NCBI GenBank assembly: GCA_037349105.1
Contig: JAYJMM010000123.1
Coordinates: forward strand, 2,852,001 to 2,916,000
Length of the DNA: 64,000 nt
Source: Limnomonas spitsbergensis
Taxonomy: Eukaryota; Chlorophyta; Chlorophyceae; Chlamydomonadales
Direction of reading: 5' to 3'
In this document: in pieces, positions 25,236 through 36,880 of the stretch
Position numbering within the stretch: the first letter of the stretch is position 1
How the letters are laid out: every line of letters starts with the position of its first letter
Program-made: the position numbers and the translations under genes
The notes under the pieces: generated by a model
What the model was told of the DNA's origin: nothing
The model's input: only the letters and a program-made list of their open reading frames with translations
The model's database searches: none

Positions 25236-26226
25236 TTGCACTTGACGTACTCTATGGGGAGTGAGGATGATGGATCAGCAGCGTCTTTGGCTTGGGGTGG
25301 GAAAGTCGGTGTCCTACTCAAGGTGCCAGCCCACAGGGCCATCCCCTTTGCAATGTCAGCCTCCCCTTCTCCGGGTATCATTGCGACGTGCGAGGGGTCG
25401 ATCCTTGACGTCATCTTCAGCTGCCTGCTAGCCCAGCAGGTAGGGGTCCCTGGTCAGCTTCCACCAGCTTCTAGCCATAGCTTGAGCATGTCAGCGGAGT
25501 TCCCGTACAGAGGTGATGATGCCAAGCCCTGGCCTCTTTGCGATGGCCCCCCCCGAGAGTTGGAGGATCTTCAGCAAGAATATGGACCACCAGTGATTGG
25601 GGATGCGCCGACAATGTGCAAGGTGCATGGCTGTGGGAAGGTAATCAAGCTAGCAGCCATGCGATTGCACGTCGGGGCGCACATCTTGCTGCGCCAATGT
25701 GGGGCAGCCTGTAGCTTGGAGCCAAGTGGTGCTGGGGCATGCGGCTTCTGTGGCATTGTGTGTGAGGACAGGACATCGGGCCTGTGCAAAACGGACTTGG
25801 GCAAAGGCTCTACCAGCAGCACGCGAGCAGTCGAGTCCCGCTGCCCCCTTCAGTGCAAGATGTCATATGCGGCTGCTGAGAGGGGTTCTGCCACCAATCC
25901 TTGCACCAATATACCAGTGGCTTGTACCATGTGCAGGAGCATCGCCGGTACCATCCGCCCTTGTGTGTGGAGCTATCACTTCCTAGATCACATGGAGTCA
26001 GCCCACCCCGGTCAGGAGCTGACGGAGGCAGATGTGACGACTGACGAGATATGCCATCAGCGCTGAGGAGTTTGAGGGGGTGGTGGGCAAGGAGCTCCCC
26101 AAGAAGCAGAAGGCCAAGCTCCTGAAGCAGCACATCAGCACGCTCAAAGTAGATGCTGGTTTGCTGCCACTCGTGCGAGAGTCCTCTCGTTTCTGGAGCC
26201 TCATCGTCTCTAGCGTGGATAGGTAA
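25236..26226 (+). pseudogene. Zinc-finger protein, probably transposon-derived, frameshifted
   Basis: An open frame of 276 codons (25,236-26,066) has spaced Cys/His pairs. These are C-x4-C with H-x3-H (MCKVHGC then LHVGAHI), CGFCG, CPLQC, and CTMC followed by VWSYHFLDHMESAHPG. The order and the motifs LHVGAHIL, CGFCG, VWSY and H-x4-HP resemble a family I recall as abundant in basidiomycete transposon-rich regions; I could not check this. The frame stops at TGA 26,064-26,066, but the +1 frame continues as AISAEEFEGVVGKELPKKQK up to TAA 26,224-26,226. One extra base near 26,050 would explain this. A 5' intron is possible at 25,440-25,495. Function unknown. Confidence 0.55.
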
Positions 26227-27626
26227 CTAGCAGGTGGTAGCTAGAGCAATGGTATATTCTTTTATTTTACCGCTTGGCATTTGTGAACCAACTATTTTTA
26301 GCGAAACCATTAGAAGCGCACTGTTGAGCTGATTGAAATAGACCCCTCACCCTTCCTGAATTCTGGTTTTTGACTGAGAAATTAAGGTTTTACTGGGTAA
26401 CGGGGGGGGGGGGGGGGGGGGTAGCCAAGGGTCGTTTGAAATTCTTTTTAGGATGGGGTGTTTGACTTTTTTTTGCCCCCCCCACTCGGGCAGAGGGGGG
26501 GGATTGTGCACTGCCGGATAGGGGAGGAAGAAATAACCTGAGGGGGGCTCGTCCTGTAAGTTTGTGTGGGCTGATAAATTGGCCTGAGAGCTGTCCAAAA
26601 CTGTTCAAATAATAACAAATTATTGGCCCAGGGAGGGGGGGGGCGACAAGCCAATGGCGTTACTGTACCTTAGTTAAGAATATCGACATTTGTTTAGAGA
26701 TGATGATAGACATGTTTCAAGCCATCAGATGCCAATGAGAGCTACGCCGTTACCGACCTTGTGTTACATACAGATGATAGGCAACATAGATTGGGGCATG
26801 CATAGGCACCTGCCCCCCCCCATAGCATGCAGAATGGCATCACAGTGGCATGGAGGGAGAGTACCGGCTCCGCAAACACAAGCGTGGCTGTTGTTTAAGT
26901 CATGACGCCACACACATGACACATTGTACCGTATGCCATGGATACTAATCACTACCGGTACATACTTTTGGGGCGAAATCATTACTTTGTAAAGACCCAG
27001 TGAACAATCTGAACCACTATGCAGGGGGCAGGAAATTGGCTGAGAAGCTCCTGGCGTCCCTGAGTGGCATTGAACAATCATATGTTTTTATCCAAGCGAA
27101 TTTCCGAACTAGTTCTGGGCTAGATTTATGTTTCTTGTTGGACATTTGCTGACCAGCTAGTTCAATAAATACAATGGTCAGCACCCTGTTGAATGTTCAG
27201 TAACCGATATCCGGGCTGAGAGACACCAGCAACCGATGCCCAAGCGTCAGGTACCATGCTGTGATACTATTTGTTTGAGGGATTATACTGGTCAGCATGA
27301 TGATCATTGTTCGGGGTCATGATCACATGAAGGTGGCTTAAGACGGCCCTGGTCGGCATGCCAGCCAGAATCTTGTTGGTGACGCTTACCTGAGGGCTCA
27401 GCCATGACAGAACATAATCAACAAGATACCAGTCTTACTGGTGCCGGTCATCAAGATTCACGCTAATTTTGAACTTATCTCCAGGACTGTCATCTTTCAT
27501 CACATAAGAGCCTAGGCAACGTTCTAATCCCTGGTTATTATGGTCACTCCAAACGAAATGCAGTTAGCCAGCATTGCCATCAGCAGCAACAGGATTAGAA
27601 GGCTTCCATGAGAAGGAGCACGGGTA
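26227..27626. other. Noncoding stretch between the zinc-finger remnant and MOSC gene 3' end
   Basis: This contains a 20-bp poly-G run near 26,402, further G- and C-rich homopolymers (26,475-26,640), and AT-richer unique sequence. The two flanking genes converge here, so 3' UTRs are expected. I see no gene. Confidence 0.5.
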
Positions 27627-28850
27627 TCAAAACTGACGTGTCTGCGGCTGAACCTCAATGGCGTCCCCAACAGACACGTAAAGGCCGGCCTGCTTGGACA
27701 CGACATTCCAACCAAAGAAGACGTCGTGCTTCCAAGACTTGTCCTTCGTGGCCCATCCCAAGATTTCACCCGACCTGCAGACATCATGAGATAGCAGAAA
27801 TCGTTTTTTTTAGAAGGGGGGGATGCCAGGACGTGTGCAAATTTAAATTGCAAGTTTCCTTCATCCAATTCAAAACGCATGCTAGGTAGAGCAGGCGCAG
27901 GCGGGCGGAGGTAAGTGGACTGATCGAGGCCAGTTTTTATCTTGGTGCCCTCCAGACCACATATGGTGGCTGCTGGACCACTGGGCCGATGGGGACCAAA
28001 CCTTGACCGAACTATGGCTGGGAGCCCAAGCAGCAGGGCTACATGCTCCAGGCTATCCCAGCTATAGACTGTCACGCAGATGAACTCCAGCTGGGGCACC
28101 CTAAAATAAAGATTGTTTGTGGTCGCACATGAGCGTCAAGAAGGCAAGCCCTGTGGCGGGTCCACATGGTCAGCGCTTGTTACCTGAATAGCTTCAGGGT
28201 GTCCAGCGGCTCATCGCCAACCTCTGCCGTCTCAGGGTCGATTGTGGGCACCTTGCACCTGTATTCAAGAGAGGGGCGCTGGTGTCAAGAATAAAGAACA
28301 TCGACCTCGAAACCAGTCGCAGACTCATCCACAAGATTCGAAAGGTAGCATGCACACCCAGCTAATTGGAAAAGCAAAGACAACATGTAGACAACGTGCG
28401 TCCTGCCCCCAGCTGATAATGCAAGCTTATCAGATTCACCCAGGCCAGATGAAACCTGAGGACCTAGCTGATGCGTCATGGTGTCCCCTCCTCTGGCCTC
28501 CTGTCCATCCTTCCCTCTGTGCTCCTAATGGGGAGGCACACCCCGGGTCCAGCTGTTCATTTAATTGCCCCCTTTTTTGCGTGTTGACTTGGACAGATGC
28601 CCCTCATCATTATCATTATCATTATCATTATCATTATCATTATCATTATCATTATCATTATCATTATCATTATCATTATCATTATCATTATCATTATCAT
28701 TATCATTATCATTATCATTATCATTATCATTATCATTATCATTATCATTATCATTATCATTATCATTATCATTATCATTATCATTATCATTATCATTATC
28801 ATTATCATTATCATTATCATTATCATTATCATTATCATCATCATCATCAT

Positions 28851-28885
<35 letters not shown>

Positions 28886-31800
28886 GGATACCAGTCGTAT
28901 GTACAATTGAACATTCCACATGACACAAATTCTACCGAGTGCCAACCCAGAGCCACACTGACCTAGAGCAGGGTTTCACAGACAAAAGCTCCAGCACTGG
29001 CTGTTTGTCCTTGAGCGTGATGCGCACCATGCCCCAGTTATCTTCATCCCAAGGGGTGGCACCGCCGATCACGATGTTGGGGCTGTCAGGGAGAGGCGCG
29101 AGCAGTTAGGGAGGGCAGGGGGGTTAGCAGTGTTGAAGCTTACAGAGGGCAGACGCGGGCTCTAGGGAAAGGCCAGGGGGGGGGGGATGAAGATGTCGTG
29201 ACTTGGAGGGAAACGGTGCAGGCTACGGGGATTGCCAAGGAGGGGGGTCACTATGTTGGGTCTTGAAGAGGAAGGCGGTGTGTAAGGGGGGACCAGGGGA
29301 GGTCAGCTTGGAGATCCACTGGGCCTTGAGATACCTGACATACTGAGGCATTGTGTCACTTCATCAGTACTGGGTCAGTGGAAGTGTAGGCCCCAACCCC
29401 CCTCGGAGCCACTCTAGTTCATCTACGGGGATGATGTGTGGCATTTGCCTTGCATCAGAAGCCAAAGCAGCACGGACTTTTGATGCGACATCTGTCGAAT
29501 GAGAGCCTGGCCAGGCTCAATAGAAGTCGACATCAAACATATCCAAAATATACCAGCGGCAAGAAGAAGCCGCCAGGTCATTAAGTGCTGACGTTTGTCG
29601 TCTTTGACACAACACATGTCAATGCAAGACACACACACACACACGCGATTCACAAGTATCAAATTGCTTTAAATTGAAGGTATGACCACAATTCCCATAG
29701 TTGAGATGTTTCATAATGACCGGATCGCCCCCAAGGTTGCTTGGAAGGCCCCTGGTTGCATTTAGGGCCCCTGATTGCATATCAGGCCTGCACATACCGG
29801 AAGCGGGAGATGGGTAGTTGCGTCCCAATACGCTTATTCAGATCTTCCAAGGACGCCTGCGAGTGAATAAGATCAATCAGCGGGCGCTGGCCTCGGCATC
29901 CCCCAGGTTGCTGGGAGAAGAATAGGACATTGAAGGCCATGGACATAGTTAGATGGTTGCCAGCCGCAGGCTCAGGAAAAGCATGCCAGCATCCTAAAAA
30001 AGCCAGCAAGCCACGGTAACCCCCCACATCTCACTGAGGTAGCACTACAAGTCAACATCCTGAGAGCAGCGGCTCTCAAACGGCCCAGCACCCCAGCTCA
30101 CACCCAGCACCCTCCCCCTGTCACTCTGAAGCACTTCTCTTTTGCCCAAAGCTCCTTCCCCCAGTCTCCTTCACACATCAGTCTTGCCACATACCTCCCT
30201 CCCCCCGTCTCTTTCGCACCTCATTTGCCAGCAAGCAAGGGAAGCCATCAGCAAACCTCGTCTCGTAGCCCTCTGCAAAGTTAGGATCTGCAGAGCGGAC
30301 TGTGATCTCCTCCCCGCCCACCGCGGGCTTGCCATTGGCGGTGCCGAGGTACCTGACAGGTCGAGGCAGCAACACAGCCCGGTAATATGCATGGCATACA
30401 ATCTGTCTGCTTGCCATGCCATCCAATCATGCAGCATGCAACCTGCCTTGCACATACAGCTTTCCCGAAGAGCCATGTCAGCAAAAGGTAGCTCAGCCGC
30501 CATAGGCTGGCTTCTTTCATCCAGCAGTCAAACTCCTCTATTAACATGCCTGGTTCCCCTCCTTAGATGGGAATCAGCACGTGCATGATACTCCCTATTG
30601 AGTTTCCCTCTCAGCTACCATAGTGTCCTGTGTCTCTAGATACGCAGAAGCACAATACCCCTCCTGTTTTTTCAGCTCTGCCACCACACTGATGTCTCCC
30701 AAGGTAAACAGCATCATATATTCATATGCTCAAGTGCTCAATGCCTCTTCTGTTTTATCAAGATTTGCCACCACACTTATGCCCCCCCAGATCTTCAATC
30801 ACACCACGTCACATCACGTCTTGCCCGCATGCCTCCTTATGCTGTATGCATGTGATCCTACTCACCTCGCCAGCCTGCATGGGACACCGAGGAAGTCGCT
30901 GAACCACTTTGCGGCCGCGTCTCCCTCATCACCCGCGTGCCCTGACCACTCCCAGCATGTCACTGCCCTGGGGTCATGATTCATGAAGGATCCGATGAGT
31001 CAGTTGTTGTACCCATGACAGCGGGTATGAGAGAGGCAAGCCTCGGGAAAGCAAGAGTCAAGTGTGAAAGCAGGCGTGGGATGTTGCCAAGTGGGATGCC
31101 ATCGATCTCCTGTAATACTGTTCCACTAGTTCTACGGACAAGCAAGTTAGTTACCTTACATGATGCAGGAATGGATCAAGATGAATCCCTACCCCCCCTT
31201 TGAGCATTTCAAACAGCACAAAAAGCTGATTATTGCAACTGAGTAAGGATTGACGGGCTCATGCCCAGAAAGGCGATGGTCAGCCTATGCCGGCGAAGCA
31301 CGCTGGTGGCGATGGTAGGCACAAGATTTGAATGAAGATGGATCATGGCAACTTTCATGCTTATGGTTGAACAGGTACATGGTCACGAATACTTGATCTC
31401 GCACACAACGTTGCTGGTTACATTGTCAGCCTACTGTCTGGCCACCAGATTTGTCATTATCATGGTGTGCAGCAGAACCTGAACCCTATGAGAGTGCCGA
31501 AGGATAACCATGGACGCCTGCACCATCAAATGCCGGTCTCAATATCCTCTGACTGCACAGTCTTACTGCTCAGGGGCATCAACCCACCCTAACCTACCTG
31601 AGCTTGTCCTGCTCGGATGGCTCGCGTACAAGCGGGATGGTGAGGTCAGGCATGCCATGTGCAGTGACCATCATGGTGGCATTGGAGGGGATCCCAGATG
31701 CCCCAAGTGTGATCGCTTCAGCAGGCAAGGAGGGCACCACCTGCGGATCATGGAGAGTGTTTAATGCTGGATGGTTTGCAGATACGAGTATAGACATGGG

Positions 31801-32151
31801 CATCCATTCAGACAAAATGGGCCTGATGTGCATGTTTGTGGCTGTTGCTGTATGAGCTCTAGGTTACCAGTAGCTGAATGACAGGCAGTCCTGCTGGCTC
31901 GTGCATTTTCAGAGGCAATGCTCGTGAAGCCTTGAAAGGTCGAAAGCACAACCACCCCATTGCTGCAGCAGTACCAGGGCCAGCTTCGGGATTTGGCGCT
32001 GCGTCACCATCTTGCCGTTGTCAGCTCGCAGGACCATGAACTGGCGATCCAATGAAAAGCCGCATTCAGTAAATGTGGCGCTGTTACACTGGATCCCCCT
32101 TGCTCCCTTGATCGGGTATACTATCAGTGCGGCGATATGCATTCTGAACAC
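27627..32151 (-). CDS. MOSC-domain molybdenum protein (mARC-like), 336 aa
   Basis: Eight exons, minus strand: 32151-31975, 31740-31598, 30967-30866, 30352-30220, 29910-29798, 29082-28963, 28258-28184, 27774-27627. All are GT-AG and in phase, totalling 1,011 nt with TGA. The N-terminal MOSC_N beta-barrel starts IAALIVYPIKGARGIQC and has GFSLDRQFMVLRADNGKMVT. The MOSC domain has CWEWSGHAGDEGDAAAKWFS, FPCLLANE, SLEDLNKRIG, RFRPNIVIGGATPWDEDNW and VKPCSRCKVPTIDPET. Its Cys pair includes the residue expected to bind molybdenum in mARC proteins. The family reduces N-hydroxylated compounds with cytochrome b5 and its reductase. Length fits the family. No transit peptide or membrane anchor is visible before MOSC_N, so location is open. 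Confidence 0.93.
27965..28050 (+). repeat. Dispersed repeat B, copy 1
   Basis: About 85 bp containing GGGGACCAAACCTTGACCGA and then ATGGCTGGGAGCCCAAGCAG. It lies in the last intron of the MOSC gene. Four more copies occur at 39,998, 54,089, 55,812 (inverted) and 57,862. Confidence 0.75.
28606..28903 (+). repeat. (CATTAT)n / (CAT)n / (CAG)n compound microsatellite
   Basis: About 39 near-perfect hexanucleotide units (28,606-28,839), then a short CAT tract, then about a dozen CAG units. It occupies over a third of the 704-bp intron between MOSC exons 6 and 7. Long open frames on both strands here are trivial consequences of the repeat. Confidence 0.97.
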
Positions 32152-32495
32152 GTCACAAGATTCGTCTACCGCAATATGTTGGGCTGATTGCCGGTTTCAA
32201 ACTCGAAATTAAAAAAAATGACGGGGTTCGCTAACAGATAGAAAGACAATGCTGGTGCGTGGCTTGTTGAACACGTGAGCGCCAGGTGATCGACTCGACT
32301 GTATCCCGCGAGCATCCCCCGCGCCGTCCCCGTACCTGCAAGATCCACACCGCCGCAGTACCCAACGTTCAAACTTGCTTGGGCTCCTGCTCCCTCCCGC
32401 TCCTGGACGGGTTGCGTATGCAACAGCGAGTAAAAAAGGAAAGCCACCAAACGAAAACCGGAAGACGGGCGAAGATAAACCGATTTCTTTACAAG

Positions 32496-33120
32496 TCAAT
32501 GACCTTACGGTACACAGTCTCTGGGCCCTGCTCAAAAAGGCTAGGCCGCGTGGGCACCGTGGCGTGGGTGCGCGTGGGCGCCCAACTGTCCCGTTGGGAA
32601 AAGGTACAGTACTTACCGGTAAGGTAGGCAATAGGGAAATGGAAAGAAGGAGAAGAATATAAAGGAGAAAATAATACCCCCCCAGAAAAGGAAAAGGCGG
32701 CCCGAAGTACCCCCGCCCCTCGCCCCCTCTCAAGCATTCAACAAGAAAGCAAGAGATACCGGTAAACAAAGAAAAGGGGGGAGAAAAAAATCCCCAAGAA
32801 GGCAAAGAAAAGCAACAAGCTAGGCCTCAACAATGCCTACCACATTCTCGACAAAAGTCAGAGCCTCCCACCCAAGCCTGCCCCGGTAGAACTGTTGAAA
32901 GTCCGTGGCGCCCTCCGGCCGGGCCTCCGTGGCGCCTGGCTGTACAACCTCTCTCCCTAAGCCTCTCCTTCAAGCTAGGGCAATGGAAGCAGACATGCAG
33001 CGCATCCTCCACATGTTCGCCCTCTCCCCTTGCCCAACACCGCTAGCAGCAGCGTGTCTCACGTTGTTGACCGCTGCGCCGTCCTCTCGTGTCACCCGTG
33101 CTAACTTCACCGAGCCGCAG
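32496..33120 (-). mobile_element. Retroelement family A, 5'-truncated copy with coding tail
   Basis: Read on the minus strand. A Cys/His-rich segment (EHVEDALHVCFHCPSLKERL, near 33,015-32,960) is followed, after a frame change, by DFQQFYRGRLGWEALTFVEN and a stop at 32,820-32,822. About 220 bp of pyrimidine-rich 3' UTR follows. It ends with CCAACGGGACAGTTGGGCGC, TTTTTGAGCAGGGCCCAGAG and GTCATTGAC at 32,496. This organisation recurs at 37,499-37,711 and, without the coding part, at 45,405-45,642. 5' truncation with a shared 3' end suggests a LINE-type (non-LTR) retrotransposon. The Cys/His segment resembles the zinc finger after some LINE reverse transcriptases. Confidence 0.7.
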
Positions 33121-33163
33121 CTGTAAGTTTGTGCGCACACAAGCGCACGCCCTATTGCTGGTC

Positions 33164-33235
33164 GATGACATTACACCTCTGGGCCCTTCTTAGAACGGCT
33201 CGGTCGCTTGGGCGCCCAACTGTTCCGTTGGGAGA
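33164..33235 (-). mobile_element. Retroelement family A 3' tail
   Basis: Minus-strand tail: CCAACGGAACAGTTGGGCGC, then CGACCGAGCCGTT and GGGCCCAGAGGTGTAATGTC. It lies immediately upstream of the coding-tail copy at 32,496-33,120 in the same orientation. Confidence 0.8.
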
Positions 33236-33452
33236 AAAGAAAAGGAACTTCAGGAAAGAGGGAACGAATGAGAAGAACATGTCCGTAATCGCTTGCATGA
33301 CTTATTTAGTTATTAGCAAGGCTGCATGCACTGGTCATAATCTCGAAACCCATCCAACACTACTTCTTCAATGCAGCAGTGGCCCTGACAGCACAACACG
33401 ACAGCCTTCTAATGGCTGCGGCCATGGCAGCAGATATGCAGGCAGCTTGCCA

Positions 33453-34123
33453 TCAGGCAGGGCATTGGATGATGCACCTGGTGCTCTGATCTGCTGGGTG
33501 CACTGGAGGACACGTAATTGCCTTCTTCTTCTCGCGCCCCCGTCTTTGTTTGCCGAGCCGGCGGCACTTCGATGGTCCCGGCTCAGGCACAGGGGCAGTT
33601 GTAGGCCCTAGTGGCGGCAAGGCCACTGCCGGCTCAAGCACCAAGGCAGTCGATGTTCCTGGTACATCGTTCATGAGAGCACAGATTTTTGCCCTCTTCT
33701 TCTTCTCGCGCTCCCGCCTTTGTTTGCCGTCGTGGTACTTCGATGGATCCGGCTCAGGCACTGGGGTAGTCGCAGGTCCTAGCGGCGGCAAGGCCGCTGC
33801 CAGCTCAGTCACCAAGGCATTCGATGGTCCCGGCCCACGCATACATGGTCCCGGCCCATGGCTGAGGCGTTACTCTTCTTCCTTGCTTGTCCACTGTTGG
33901 CTGCATTGATGGTGCTATTTTCGTTCGCAGCACATCCGCCAAGGATGAAGATGATGCCGTGCCTCTCCACTGCGTCTATGATGGCCGCCGCCGCGGCCTC
34001 ACTGAGTGTTGTTGTTGCCGCTGTTGAGGGGTTGAGGACGACAGCGACGGCCGCTGCTGAGATCTCTGCAGTGGAGAGGGGCGGCATCTCATACAAGCCA
34101 GCGTTCCGTTGCTCCCTTAGCAT
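33453..34123 (-). other. Unrecognised open segment with internal duplication
   Basis: Two minus-strand open frames, 34,123-33,809 and 33,842-33,453. The second holds two ~170-bp repeats, each encoding LPPLGP-T-PVPEP-PSK followed by GKQRR-REKKK. Either strand could be coding and no start, splice or homology decides it. The surrounding retroelement debris makes a transposon fragment likely. Function unknown. Confidence 0.3.
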
Positions 34124-34494
34124 GGCAGGCTGGGGCGATCCCTATTGTTGGTGCAGGGTTAATAGCTTGCGCCAACACGGCGCCCGCCGTAGACTGGAAC
34201 CAAGTGCGGTAGGCAGCCGCAGACCTGTGCTGTGTGGTGGGGTCCCTGGCGTCTCCTCTGTCGGTCGCCTGTGTCATGCTGATGTAGCGCACCGCGCGTA
34301 TTGCTGAATTGTCACTTGCGCTATTACTGAATTGTCATTTGCGCAGTCATTTACTTAGGTGCAGCGCTTAGCCCCGACACCTGAAGCTGCACCTGCTTGA
34401 AGGCTGCGTCCACTAGATGTAGCACCTCTGGGACGGGGAGCGGCTGCATGTCAGTTACTGCCTCACACCGTTTGGGGACATCTCCTGTATGACG

Positions 34495-34660
34495 TTTGTC
34501 TTTATTTTCCACTTTTCCCTCGATTTTCCCCTCCTTTCTTTTGTCCTGCCCCCTTCTGTGTTTCTTTCCATCTTTCCAAGTTTCCTCCTAACTCTTTAGT
34601 CAGGCGCCCAGGCGGCCGAGCCTTTTTTGAGCAGGGCCCAGAGGTGTAACGTCATTGACC
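34495..34660 (+). mobile_element. Retroelement family A 3' UTR and tail
   Basis: A pyrimidine-rich stretch (TTCCACTTTTCCCTCGATTT) leads into CAGGCGCCCAGGCGGCCGAG, TTTTTTGAGCAGGGCCCAGA and GGTGTAACGTCATTGACC. Same order as the copies at 37.6 and 45.5 kb. Confidence 0.8.
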
Positions 34661-34868
34661 TTGTGGGGACATCTGCTCCACGCTCCAACTGCTTCAACGC
34701 CTCCATCAGCTCGCCACACCATGTTAATGAAGTTGCACCTCTGGTTCATGCTGAAAGAAGCTCGGCCACGTCTGCAAACAAAAAGTCAGCTAGGAAAGGC
34801 AGCTAACACTTACACTCACTGAAGTTTCGCTTACGCATCACACAGTTTTCACACAAACTTATAAAATT

Positions 34869-35200
34869 TCACTTACTAGGAACGTCAAGGGAGAAGGCAC
34901 AAGAGGAAAGAAAGGACTGCCGCAAGTGTGCCTCCCACCTCTGGGAGGAGACAGACGTGGTTGGGCAGGCCTGCCGTCTCTCTTGCAGCTGCTCCCGGTA
35001 GACGTTGTTGTCATGACGCTGCAGCCTGTCTGCTATAACCGCGGCCACATGGCGTGAATAGTGCTGGCGGCGGCGGCGTGCTATGGATTTGTACTGCTGC
35101 CCGGCTGTCTTGCGCTCTGGCCCTGAGGTACTGCCCAACGACATCGATAGCAGCTCAGCACATGCTTCCTGGACCTCCTCATCCCACTATGGGGGGCGCT
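34869..35200 (-). pseudogene. Possible retroelement coding fragment
   Basis: Minus-strand open segment rich in Arg/Gln: DEEVQEACAELLSMSLGSTS, then QYKSIARRRRQHYSRHVAAV and IADRLQRHDNNVYREQLQER, ending near a GTAAGT at 34,876. The basic helical character is like the stretch between endonuclease and reverse transcriptase in LINE ORF2. No catalytic motif is present, so this is only a suggestion. Confidence 0.25.
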
Positions 35201-35594
35201 GATGCTGTCCTCGCTGGCCATGTGGCCTAGCTACGTGCATCATGCCAGCAGCCTCGGCCGCAGTCCAAACTGCGGCCATGAGCGGTGTTGCTGTGTTGCA
35301 GCTTCCTCATCGTTACCCGAAATGGCCGCTCTGAAGCGCTTTAGGCCCTGCTCATTTCCGGCCAGCGCTCCGCTGTAAATCTCTGCCTTGTCCGCTTTCC
35401 AACTCAGGGCTGTTCAGCTCCTTCCCGCTGGCTGGCCAGCTGTAGGCTGACTCCCCCCCACATCGATTCCGCTGTCTCCGGGTGGCATGAGGGTGGCCGC
35501 AGCCGGCCAATGATCCGAGAGATCCGATACGGTGGGCAGCACCGCGCTAGCCTGCACCTGCCCCCTCTCCTTGTGTTCTTGTCCTTCTTTTACT

Positions 35595-35832
35595 CTTACC
35601 TTCCCGCCCATGCGGCCAAGCTTTGAGCGGGCCCAGAGGTGTAACGTTATTGACTCTTACCTACAGTTTCTTTTCTTTTCTTCCAACGTGTCAGCTGGGC
35701 GCCCACGTGGCCGAGCCTTTTTGAGCAGGGCCCAGAGGTCAATGACGTTACACCTCTGGGCCCTGCTTAAAAAAGGCTCGGCCGCGTGGGCGCCTAATTA
35801 GAGAGCAGGGCCCAGAGGTGTAATGTCATTGA
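35595..35832. mobile_element. Cluster of four family A tails including an inverted pair
   Basis: Plus-strand tails end at 35,653 and about 35,742, and a third lies at 35,803-35,832. A minus-strand tail runs 35,738-35,796. The second and the minus-strand copy are joined tail-to-tail through a shared GTCAATGAC, giving an inverted repeat with ~45-bp arms (GGGCGCCCACGTGGCCGAGC against its complement). Confidence 0.85.
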
Positions 35833-35983
35833 CCTGCCCCCACGGGGAGTGGTGCATAGCGAAGTGGTCTAAGAGGGACCGGCCAGTAGCTGCCAGGTAG
35901 GTCGCATCCCCTTGGTCTCCCTTGCGGCCTGTGAGCAGCAGCATGCCGGTAGGCCGCCGCCGCGTTCAGCAGCATCCTAGCCG

Positions 35984-36880
35984 GTGGCTTCAAAATCCTG
36001 TCCTTTGTGCTCCTATCTGTCATTCCTCATATATTCCGCCTGTACCGTACAAACACTAAGACTCCGCGCACCCAAAAAAAAGAATTTAATTTTTCGTCGC
36101 GCACCCCAAAAAGAATTTAAAACACATTCGCGCAGCGACGAAATTTTAATTAAATTTAGGCCGCGCAGCACGAAAATTAATTTAATATCGCGCATCATTG
36201 ACAATAATTTAAATTTCCGGCCGCGCAGCACTTTCAGCCAGTACAGTCAAACTCGGTTAAAACTTCGTTTGATGCTAGCAGGGATAGCACACGGTCAGCA
36301 ATACTCCGCATACCGTTGTCGTCACCCTCCTCCTCCGCCGGATCCTGGCCTCAAGAAACGTGTGGCTATTGGGGCCCGGTGGTACTTCGTTAATTGGCAG
36401 TCCACCGTGAGGTCTGCGGCTCGAATCCTGATAACATTTCGTTATATGTGCCCCGCAGAACGTCGTGAGCGGGCTACCCTACCAACTTGGATGAGCTGCT
36501 GTGGATCGAGTGGTTCTCACGCCTTCTACTTCGGCGGAGGAGTCTTTCCTCTTTCTGATGCCCCGAAATGTCAGCTGTCGTCAGCACCCGTCTCTGCCTC
36601 CAGGATCGAGCTTCGCAACGGGGACTGGCGTAAGGATCACTCGACGGATGTCAAATCAAACAGTCGCGCGCTAGTGCGCGAATTTTTGTATAAAGTGCTG
36701 TTTTTAATTCATACCGCGCACCCCCAAAATAATTGTTTGGGCACCTGACTGACGCTCCGCGCAGCGGCGATTGTGGAATTAATATTAGCGCGCAGCCATG
36801 TCCGCGCACCCCAATAATTATTTAATTACGGTACGAGGGGAGTCAAAGTGGATCCACGGTAGTTATTTTCCTTCTTCCTC
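35984..36880. other. AT-rich, GCGCACCCCAAA-containing segment of unknown nature
   Basis: Two patches (36,060-36,240 and 36,690-36,840) alternate AATTTAAA-type sequence with GCGCGCA/GCGCAGC and CACCCCAAAA or CACCCCAATAAT. A 254-codon plus-strand open frame spans 35,984-36,748 but has no recognisable domain. It could be a decayed element. Not called as a gene. Confidence 0.4.

Noticed and set aside
28557..28956. Four long frames (poly-Ile, Leu-Ser, Asp-Asn, Tyr-His)
   Set aside because: Pure products of the CATTAT microsatellite in different frames.
35984..36748. 254-codon plus-strand ORF as a gene
   Set aside because: Odd composition, no domain, no homologous motif, and it spans the AT-rich repeat patches.
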